Source: Diadema setosum | Lineage: Eukaryota; Echinodermata; Echinoidea; Diadematoida; Diadematidae | Reading direction: 5' to 3' | NCBI GenBank assembly: GCA_033980235.1 | Contig: CM067066.1 | Location: forward strand, 31,267,180 to 31,331,179 | DNA: 64,000 bases | Shown: one piece after another, positions 12,801-24,800 of the stretch | Layout: each line of letters begins with the position of its first letter | How positions within the stretch are numbered: the stretch's first letter is position 1 | Notes under the pieces: generated by a model | Told to the model about the DNA's origin: nothing | The model's input: the letters and a program-made list of their open reading frames with translations, nothing else | The model's database searches: none | Position numbers and translations under genes: made by a program

Positions 12801-15800
12801 TGACTTCCAAATTTCTCAGCAGTGGCCTAAACAAGTCCCCTGAGGTTCATACTTAATGTTTTGCTGCATTTTGGGAGGTCTGTAAAAGGTATCCCCTACC
12901 TTTAAGGTCTTCAATTATATTTCTGGCTCTCATAAAGGAAGATTAGGTCATCTCCATGGAAAAAGAAAATTTGGAGGAAACCCTTCCAACTCTCGGCATA
13001 CTTACACAAACAGGGCATCCTTTTCTACAACTAATGCCGACGTGCTGAAGGGGAAGTCATATAACCTATGCAGTAGATACTTGTTCAAGAGATCACAGTT
13101 CTTGTTCTCCTTTACTGAAACATAAAATAAAGCTGCACCATCTGGAGATACAATTAATGTTAAGGGGAAAAAAAAGTGAAATTTCAGACTACTGTGTAAA
13201 CACCTTGTAAGTAGTTAAATTTGATTAGGCACATAAGGTGCAAACACGCAGATGAAATTACAAGACCATAAACATGGAATGTATTACAGTGAGGCCATTT
13301 TTGTTATCTTGGGCTCTAGAGTACCAGCATGAATCTAAAATTGGGTAAATACAACTTTTTGCTGTATTTTGCCCATAAAAATGTAAATCAACTTGCATAA
13401 CATGTCAACAGTCAGTGACATGAACAACTTACAAAAAATCATCCTACATGTAAGAGCATGAAAAACTGATCATGCAAAAACGAGGGTGACTACTTTAACA
13501 GAAGCTAAAAAAATTCCACCTCAGAATTGCCATGTGTGAAACAATTATACATGTACATATTGCTTTCTACTGAGTTGGGGTATAATTAAATTTGTAACTT
13601 CAACAAAAAACAAAGAAACAAACTAGTGTGTTGTTTCTCAATAACAGCAAATCTTTGTCTTCCTGATGAAATGATAGACACTCACCTGTCCAAGATCTGT
13701 CTACTACCCAATACTGACCAGAGGGTTTGATACAGTTTTACAACCAGAAGTATCAAATTGACAATTCTCAGCAAATCCCCTCCACCTAACAATTGTAACA
13801 CTATCCAGTAAACTCATTGCTAAGAGGGGAATTGTAGCATAGTGGATAAGACTCTTGACAATCGATAGGATGTCCCAAGTTTGAATCCCTTCAAGTGCCT
13901 ACATCCTTAGACAAGATCTTTTTACCCACCATGTCCCTCTCGACCCAGGTGTATAAATGGGTACATGGCAATGCAAGGGTAATGATAATGGCAGGACTCT
14001 CTGATAGAGCAGTGGAAACACTGAAGAGACTACCCTGGATAAATAAGACCCTATCATCATTACCATCATTATAAAATTATGGCAAATGGATGTGCAAGAC
14101 TGCATATCAAACTTTACGAGAAGTTTTCATTTCTCGGAGGCACCGCGTTACACAGAGTGGGACCAGACAAAGAAAGGATACAATTGAGACAAAATTTGCG
14201 AATGTGTTGCTGCAGGAAGTCTAAATGCTCATCCCTATAGTCCTGTTCCTTCTCCAGACTGCTCACAGCGTCACTCTGTAAAAACAAGGCAAAGGTAGAA
14301 GAGACAATGATGTACATTTGTATGGCACACAGAAGACGACAGGTCTCACAAAGTGTAGCCACACTCTACCGTCATAGTTTTTACCATCGTAAGCTATGTG
14401 CACTTTTCTTAGTGACTGGCAAACACTAAATATGCAGGTTTGTTCTATTGCAAAACCATTTATTTCATCATACAACCACATATCTTTTTTGTGTGTGTCA
14501 TTCAAAACAATGCATCTTTCAATGAAATTATAGAACTTACACAGAACTTTGCAACAACTCCTTGATCTGCCAAATCTGAGAGGATACTCTCTGGGAGAAC
14601 AGCATTAACACAATCATTAGCACATAAGATGAGATCCTTGGTAAATAGGACATGGATAGTTAATCTTTTAACAATCATTTTCATTAGATGTCATCATCAT
14701 CCTTATCATCATATTATTATCTTCATCATATTGTGACTAAATCTGGCAATGATATTTCAAAAGAAAGTGCATGATGGCTAAAACTTTCAGGTATCTTCCA
14801 ACCACCCTCTCTGCTTTAAGGCAAGATAACCCTTCTCTTCATGAAGTGCTTCAGCCTTGGAAATGAGCTTTGGTAACTTCATAATAGCAAAAAAGGCAAA
14901 TGGGAATTGCATAGGTACCTTACACAATGTGACGAAATGCACTATTAACTCTGCATACTGAAAGGCAGCATTTATCAACATACTACATGTGTGTGAGTGT
15001 GTGTGCATGCATGTGTGAAGCAGATCTGTCCAGATGAAATATTAGCTCTCCCATAAGTAATGACATTCACACAAAATTAAATTCATTGACATATCAATCA
15101 AATGTAATGGTCGCAGCACAGTGCAAGAATAAAATCAATAACATATGACTACACATGCAATTAATTTTCTCTTCAAAATGAGTCACAGTCTGTATTTGAC
15201 AGCATGCATGTTTCACTGCTTCAATACACTGATCACTTTTTGTTTCTCTCTTTTTAAAATCATGAGGTTCATATGTAGACACATGGGTTTGATTGATATT
15301 TGGTCGGCTGAATCTCGGGACGAAACAAACAAAACACAACCCCACTAAATTACGAAGGTTCATCATTATCATCAGGTCTTTCAGAAAATCACTGTAAAAT
15401 CATTGTATTACAAGGGATCGTTCTCAACAAGCCTCTCGTGTGCTTTTTATGATCCCACAAATTTAAGGCACAGTATGATAAATGTATTTTGAATTATGTA
15501 CATCATGCTTTTATTATGCATCGACATGGAAATGAAAGAATGAATGAATGAATGAATGAAAGTAACAAACAAGTTAAAAGGGAGAATATATCACATAATC
15601 TTTGTTATAAGCATTGGAACCAAATTTTCCAGAATTATGGACATATATTGCAGGTATGCATACATGTAGTAAGATTTCTCATCTTTCTGTGCATGGTAGA
15701 AACAACCTCAAAATCACACACAGCTACAGTGCCGCTCACCAAAAAGTCTGACACGTTTACACGATTCGGACGAGTGCCCACACAGACGCCAGTATCGTGT

Positions 15801-18800
15801 ATTTGGCACGACTACACGTTTCAAAAGGTGTTCCGAGTCAGTGCGCTCGCGGGGAAACGCGTAGTCGCGCGAATTACACGTTATATCGGAAGCCGACCTC
15901 CGCTGACCCGAACCGTGTAATCGTCGAAACGTGAAGTATTTACACGATTCGTCCGCGCGCGCTCTCCGACTCGGAGAGCATTGCCTTATACAGTACACAC
16001 AGTGTGTGTGCAGTGACATCGCTCGCCGCTCCGACCCGCTGTTTGGGTGGTTTTATACACACATGTACGTACATGTGTAACGTGTATACCAATGTACGTA
16101 CGGCCGGCCGGCCGGCCTGGGTATACAGCTGTACAGTACCGTACACAAGACTGTGTGTGAGGTTGGACCTACTACTCATCGACCGCCTAATGTTTATTTG
16201 CTTGATGATTAAGAATATTTAACACTGAAATTCACGTGAAAAACTTGACCTACGTGATTGAGAAAATCCAGCTCTATCAAATGCCGTTGTTCCCTTTTCG
16301 ATTCGAAGTTTCAGTGCAAAAATATCGCCGGCGAACTTGCGTCGCCTCGTTTCAGCTCCCCGCGGTAAATCTCGTTCAGTGCGCCAATTATACACGATCG
16401 GTTTAAAGGGTGTGTACAGTTCTGGTCGAGGTGAGGATTTAGCTTTTAACATTTTGCAAGATATTCAGAAACCACTCTATGAGATGTCAATGAGCATGCA
16501 ATTCCAAGGGGTATCAAAAGTTTATTTGATGAAAATCGGTTTTGAAGTGGCTGAGATATCCAAAAACAAGGTGAAACAAAGAGATCCTAATAAAGGTGGG
16601 GCATGTCGCCTTTTATTATTATCACTTTTGGGGATATCTCTGCCATATGAAAACCAATTTTCATCAAATAAACGTTGAATCCTTCTTAAAATCACATGCT
16701 CTTTCATATTTCATAAGAGGTTTCTCATTATCTCACTTAGGAATGTTCAAAACATGAATCCCCACCTCAACCACTACTGTACAGTCCCTTTAAAAGACGG
16801 TGGTCGATAGCAGCAGTAGGGCTACCATACATGTCGCATGTTGTAGGTCCATGGTGTAGTAGGCTAGTGTGGCGTAAATTTATTAGGTTTTCCGTCCACT
16901 TTCTCTCACTTTTCTCTCTTCATTCGTAGCATTATATCCCTTTATTTTCAGAGTGCAATCGTACTTCTGAAAGTGTTTTGTTCATTTCTTTTTTGTTAAG
17001 TGATTATCTCGTTCGCAACAATCGAGGTGAGTTTTTGTTCGAGTGTTGTTTTTTTTTCTTTCTATTCTGATTGAACGATCGGACATGGCATGTCACGTCG
17101 TGCGAGAGGACAAAGTTTGAATAATTGCACCCACTCGTTTGTTTCCGTGTTCTGTTAGTACACTTCTGGTATTTTTATCGTTAAGTGTCTTCGTCCTTCG
17201 TCTTCAAGCTTCATGTTTTCACCCTGGGTTTCCTCATCGTGGTTTACCACTGCCATTTTTTTTTTTCTGGCACAAGATGTTCTGTGTGCATATATTTCTT
17301 TCTTTCTTTCTTTTTTTGCGGTAAAATGCCATCGTCGATCGTCTTCTTGTACAGACTGCAGTACAGTATTCAATTCATGCACTCTACATAACTTTACTGT
17401 ACAGTACATTGCATTGTAGTAGTTTTACACCTCCCATTTCATTTTTGTGTGCAAGTAGATCGAACGATAGATCTAGCTAGGTCTGCGATGTTTGAATCGT
17501 TTGCTGATGCGATGTGTTTGGTGACAGTGACTATGATGGAAGTGATTGTAATTAAGTTGCTGTGGATTAGATTGGCTGTAGGCCTATACAGTACCATGAT
17601 AGCAATGATAATGAGTCTTGAATCTTTGTGGTATTGATGTAAGAGCTCTGATGATGCAATTTTCGAGTGACCATGACCTTGACGACGGCGATTACGATTA
17701 GATCTAGCCTAGATCTAGACATCGAGGCCCATGACGCGAGTGACACAGACAGTGCACGGGGGCTGACGCTCGCTCGTGCACAGAAGTGGTCTAGGGACCA
17801 GCATTTTTTTTTCATTTATTTTTTGTTTCTTAATTTTGCTTGTTCACTCGTATGTAGTGCTACCAAAATTTATGTCCCTGAAGTCATGTCTCTGAAGAAA
17901 TTCAACCAAATTAATTTGTAGACAATCAGTTTGCTCAAATCCAGTCTGTAATGCTAACTTAATTTCCATTTCAGAACTCGATGGAATCCCATTTTCTTTG
18001 CTTATTTTTCCACTATCAAATTATTTTGATATAACTCTACGGTATTTCGATGTATTGCATTCACAATTGTACTACTGTATATCAATAAAAAAGCCTGCTG
18101 AACAGGTGTTTCGGGGTTTTTTTTTTTTTCTTCATTTTCTTCCTTTCACTTTCTTCTTTGACCCTGGATGAAAAAAAAAAATCCAATCTTGCCATGTAAA
18201 GACAGAACAAATACCATCGTAAAAATATGACTGTAAGCTAATAAAAAGAAAAAAAATAGGCGAGCAATGAAAATACTTGTTTGCGGGAAAATCATAAATC
18301 AAAAGTGATTCCTTATGAAGCACATCTTTCAAACATATATGCCCTACACAGCTTAAATGATGAAGTAACTGAAATCTGAAAAATCATCGTGGCAACAAGT
18401 CATATTGGTAGCGAGTTCTGACTAAAAAAAAAAAAATAATAATAATGCCTCCACTCCGGCACCATTTCGTGGCGAAGGCATAAAAAAAAAAAAAAGAACT
18501 GTCAGACCATTTTATAATGTCTGAATATGTATTTTTTTTTTTTTTTACATGTAATGGAGAATGTTATGAAACCAAACGCCACCGATAAAATCACAGTCGC
18601 TAACAACTACAGAACCATAACAGCTGATTACTTATGCGTCGTATCTTTTTAACTTTGAACTTTTATCTTTCGACCCCTTCCGGAGTATGAGAAATGTTCA
18701 CATTATGTTTACAATATTGTACAGCATTAAAGAATCACAAAATGGCAGTTTTGAAAAAGAAAACACGCAGGAGATGAGATACTATACCTAACAATAAACT

Positions 18801-21800
18801 TTTCACAAGAACTATGAGCAAGTAATATTACTTTAACAAACTTGGCAAGTTTAAACATCACCTTCATATTTTTAGTATTAAATATCGCATTAATTTTCAA
18901 AATATTTTGCCTAATTACGTATTTCTTTGGAATATGAATTTTCCGTTCCTTGGAAAAGTAATCGCACTGGAACATTAATTAAAGTCATCACCAATCAAAC
19001 CGACGTATATGACGCCAACTAACTGCAAGAAGGCGCATGAAATTTAGACTTAAGTCAAGAACTCTGCATATTATCATTACATTTTTAAATTCAAAATACA
19101 TGGTAAGAAGATTCCTTGGACTGAATTGGTATTTATGAACGGGAAGTCGTTACTTTTGTTGCATCTGTTTGCCGGTTTGCATCGACGTAAGTATGCACGG
19201 CGATGGAGGTATTCAAAATTTGACAATAATTGTAAGAAAAAGCAAACCAAAATAAAATGACCGGACGCAAAATGAATCATTATTATCTTTGAACTATTTT
19301 ATGCTAATTACTAAGCGATGATAATATCTAGCGTTAAAGAACATGAGTACCAGTTTGCATGCATGTTTGTATGCAGGTACATATGTATTACGCTATTACA
19401 ATCATAAACGGCATGAACAAAGGGCCTATAATATTACAACCACCACATGCGATTATTAAATCAAATGGAACGATAATGGTATCTTATTGGAACAAAATGA
19501 TGAAATGCAAAGATAAACGATGTGCTACTAGTCTTGTGCATAGGGAAATTAATGGCAGAATATATCAGAAAAACAAATCATATACGAAGGATGCATTAAT
19601 GTGTACAAAACAACATCATATAATGTTCATACTTCATTCTGCACAATTAAGAATTGAACAGATATTTTCATGTTTGTGTTCAGAAACATAATCGACATTT
19701 TCAGGATAAAACGGGCCAACAATTTTGAAGAATGTCTTCAAGCGAAAGGATGGACTCGACCAATCGAAACGAGAGACGAGGTTTTCGTCATTATACGTAA
19801 CACAAATTCAAATGGTTTCTTAGTGATCCATGCACCCTGCTTATATCCCGTTGTGTACACTTTACACATCACATAACATTTCCCGCCTTTTCACTCCTCA
19901 CCGATTGATCTGTATGATAGTACTACATGTAGAAACAAGCTCAACTCACCCAAGCTTTAGCATCCATTGATGCTACGAATATGATTTCCTTATTTGCATA
20001 TTTTGCTACAAGTTGGTACATGACTAAATTTATGTTAGAATTTGAATTTGCATTTAAGACCATACCAAATGACGTGATTGCCAAACCGGCTATAAAAAGT
20101 GAGTTGGACAGGAGACTTCATCAAAGCAACATTGTGTGCTCCCAACTTACTCAGTTCTGGAGCGCTGATTGAACCTGAGCCGTATGGAGTTTCAAACATC
20201 ATTGTCAAGGCGAAACAGGGCCGATGATTTTGCACATTATCTTCCAACAAAGGGATGTATTTGAGGAATCATGGACCAGGTGCGCGTCGGTCCGTCCATG
20301 AATGAAGACAAATCACGGATTGGGCGCGCGTCGGTCCATGATTAAAGATGCGGGTTTCGCCATTACGTAACACAAATTTAAATGGTTTCATTGTCATTGT
20401 CAAGGCGGAACAGGGCCGACGATTTTGCAGATTATCTTTCAACGAAAGGATGGATTCGACCAGGGAGGTGGAAAACTGTTCCACCTCCCTGATTCGACGA
20501 ATCATGGACAGAGCACGCATCGGTCCATGATTAAAGACAGGGTAGCCGCAAAATCAGCTGTTTCCAATCGTCAATATCTAGGCGGAACATGACCAAACTT
20601 AAAAAAAAAAAAAGAAAAAAAGAGGGAGAGAGAGAGAGAGAAGAAACCTACGTCAATGTCGCATGACCCAATGTTACTTTGTGCACTTGTAGGCCTTATA
20701 ATACGTTTGTATGTGTCTAGGCACACAACTCCCTTCTTAAAACTGTGATGTTGAAATATTATGCAATGAAATCGGCTGAGTACTTGACTTACAAACGCGG
20801 ATAATACCTGCATACAAACGTACTTTTATACAGTCATGCATACTCGTTTACCAATGTATCAACGCTATATGATAAATAGCGTCAATTAGTTGGAGAAGAA
20901 AAAAAAAAAAACACAAACCAAAATAAAAAAGACTAGACGCAAGATAATTTTTGAACTATTTCATGCTAAAATCTAAAGACGAATCGTGGATAATAATCGT
21001 TAAACATTATTTATGTTTGTATGCAGGTATTATCCGTGTTTGTATCCAGATAGGTGTATGTGATGTATTATAGGCTATTTTATATTAAAAAAAAAGAATA
21101 TGCAGGCGCGAGTAATGTGTACTTGATGGTTAATATTAACTGCCCATTCAAAGATAGATACATGCATAATAATGAATAATATTTCAAGAAATTGCACAAG
21201 GAGTTTCAAGCCTGCCCCATTACAGTTCCTGACCTCAGAAACTTTAATCGACTAAACAATGTTATTGCTTGTTATACAACAGTACATGTATTTCAAAGCA
21301 AACGAATGAAATACAGAATCGTGACGTTCGAAGTCAAGTTTGGAATCATCATAATGATACGATGTCATGTTTATGTTAACGAAATGAAGAAAGTACTCAG
21401 ACAATTTTAGATCCATAGGCGAGACTGTGAATTAACAAATTTAATGTTTAGTGAATGTATGCATAAAAGCGTGAATATTATGCAAGACAGTTTGTGTAAT
21501 GTGTATACGCACACAATCATGTGTGTATCAATGTTTAGATTCAGCTAGTATGATACATGCTCAGTACACAATGGTACGTACACTGTATTGGGTTTGCGAT
21601 ATTCTTCACGCCTGTTTTCTCCGTAAGTGGGTTGATCATGTACACTATCTTTTTTAGCGCAAATATATATACCCTATATATATATATAAATTTCACTCTG
21701 TTAGAACACCGCAACAAGCCACGCTAATACAAATACTATAACACCACGATGTCTTTTGTCTTTGGTCATGAAAATGGCATGCCAAATGATAACTCTATAG

Positions 21801-24800
21801 CCATCTGTTTTACCTGTAGAGGTAATTATTTCATGTAAAGATTAAGGAAAATTGAGAAAATTAGCGAATTTGTGGCAAGACACATTTTCTTCTCGGCGGG
21901 AAAACCATCAGCGTACCAACCCTCCGTGAGCTTTGTTTAATTAATCCAGGGAGGTGAGACTCACCTCCCTGATTAATCCCAGTGCCTTCGGTTCGCACTG
22001 ATCTCCAAGATCAGAAGAGGGTCCACTCTGTTCCGCTTGGATGCTATTGTGCGGGACAGATACTAGCCGCTCACTCAATTAGCTGTCCCTCTGAAAGGAT
22101 CGTCTTTCCGCGGTCACCTTTATTGTAAAGCTGTCTTTTATCACCAACTCCGATTGTCGACCTTGATGCCTGCAAAAAGATGAGACGATTTTGTCCCTCC
22201 TCATGCCGATTTCGTATAGTTGATGCCGAGAAGCGAAACACGAGCTAGCAGACAATTGAGACATTTTGTTTGTCTTTATCGTCCACCAAAGTACTACGTG
22301 TAGTTCTCTCTCCCTTCTTCTTTATCTTCTTTGAAACTGTAGTGAAGTATAAAAAAATACATGTAGTATGTTGCAAAATCATTTATCCGCCCGCGGGACT
22401 GAAAGTGATTTTGCAGCACACATGAAAACTAGCTGTTAACATTGTGTTTCGTGTTTTCATGTGTAATTCTGATTACATCGTGAACGTGTCTTGTGTATAT
22501 GTGTGTGTGTGTGTGGGGGGGGGGGGGGGATTGGATAAATTTTGACTAAGCTTGCTTGGCTCGTTCATGTTTTCTTCTTATAAAGCGCTGAAGTCCATCT
22601 GAAATGATGCTCGTGACGCTGTTAAATAACCAGCATGAAAAGTACGTAAGACAACCACCGCATGCGATTATTAAATAAAATTGTTCGATATCTTATTGGA
22701 ACAAATGAAATGCAAAAACAAACAATATACACTGTACTACTTGTGCATAGCGAACAGATGCATGTCAGAACATAAGAAACCCCAATCATTATAGCCTATA
22801 CTAACGATGCATCCCTGTGTAAAAAACATCAAATTATAATGTTCCTGTAACTGAAAATTAAGAATTAAAAAAAAAAAATGATTTGAGAAGTTGTGTAAAG
22901 GAACTGGCAGAAGACTTCTGACGGAGAAAAGGGGAAAGACTGTTCCAGAGAGAAGGACCGATGTGGAAAGGGCTGTGATTTCCTAAGAGGAAGATGATCT
23001 AGAACCAGGAGAGGTAAGCACAGAGCAGGGAGGTGGAAGAGTTCTCTCTTCCACCTCCCTGCACAGAGTCTTCGAGGGGGTTAAAATGAACATTATAGAG
23101 TTGTGGGGGTATACGAGGGAGGATCCATGGACTTTGGGATGCGTATAACACCACTAATATAGGCAAGCATCACAACTGGGCTACGGTGGGCTGCCATGTT
23201 GTTGCTGTTATTTGGTTTTAATGGCGTGTATGTATTTTATACGCAAGATTCTTGGGGCGACGTTAGCCTTTATTGAAGCCCGTCTATAGTATTTATATTT
23301 GTGTAATAATTTTAATTATTCATAAAATCGCAAACAAAAAAAAAACTTCATATATTATATATTTTGGAAGCGTAATAAAAATATTTTTGGGGGTTTTCAG
23401 TCCAAGGAAACTTCTTGTTTTGAATAAAAAATTTAATGATAATATGCAAAGTCTTTGTCTCAAGTCTAAATTCCACGCGCCTTCTTAAAGTTACACATGG
23501 ATACGATGCATACAAAGTAAAAAAAAAAACCATAATAGGTATGCGACGAAAATCCTTTTTTGTAACATTATAAATCAAAGGTGATATCCAATAATCTTAT
23601 TCTTATGAAGCAGTACTTTCAAATACACAAAAGCTTCGGTAATGAAGCACGAGAAATCTGAAAACTAATGTGGCAATAAACGAGCGATACTGACAGGGAA
23701 CTCTGCCCCCCCCCCCCAAAAAAAAGACCCCCCCAAAAAAAAACAAACAAAAAAAAAAAAAAAAAAAAAAACTGTCACACCATTTCAGGTTTTAATTTGT
23801 CTTTTTTTTTTTAATGGGTGAGATTATGAAACCATAAACGCCACTGATAAAATCACAATCGCTTATACAATTGCAATCTAATGCAGAGCTGTAGGGTAGT
23901 ACAACTGAATTACTCCGTAACAGTTGATTACGGGTACTAATTACTTACTGTGATTCTATTGGTGTCGTTTATGGTTTTAAAATCTCACCCATTAAGAAAA
24001 AAGGAAGAAGACAAATTCAAACATGAAATGGTGTGATAGTTCTTGCCAGAGTTCCCTATCAATATCACTTGTTGCCACGCAAGTTTTCAGATTTCACGTG
24101 CTTCATTACCGAAGCTGTTGTACATTTAAAGAAAAATAACTGCTTCATAAAATATCACCTTTGCTTTATGATGTTACAAACAAGGATTTTCATCGCTTAC
24201 CAATTTTTTTAATCAGTTTAATGTCACGATACTTCATGGTGGTATGCGTTCTGTCTTTACATTGCATGATGGGATTTCTTTTTTTCCATCTAGGGTCAAA
24301 GAAGAAAGTAACAGGAAGGATATTAAAAGGATAAAATGAAATAGTCTACATAATGTACCTGCCCAGCAGGCTCTTATATATAACCGATATAACACAATCA
24401 ATAGTGAACACAACACATCTGAAATTCAGAACCGGGTACACTTCTGGATAATTGTTCAGCGGAAAAACGAGCGAAGAAAATGGGATTTCATCGATTTTTA
24501 TTAAAATAGAAACTAATTACAGACTGGACCTGATGCAAACTACATTGTCTCGGCCTAGCTTTTGGTTAAGTTTCTTCAGAGACATGAATTTTGGCAGCAT
24601 TGAAACCGAGTGAACAAGCCAAAGGAAAAAATAAATCAAAAAGAAAAAAGAAAGGAAAAAGAAATTCCATGTCTCGACTAGACCACTCCCGTGCACGACG
24701 AGCATCAGCCCCGTGTCAGTGTCCCTCTCGTCAAAGTCATACTGGCCATCGTCGGCGTCATGATCACACGAAACACATTGCATCAGCATAAGAGTTCGTA

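Noticed and set aside
15552..16452. Several overlapping 70-120 codon frames
   Set aside because: They fall in the CpG-rich left arm tip and overlap on both strands without splice sites or motifs.
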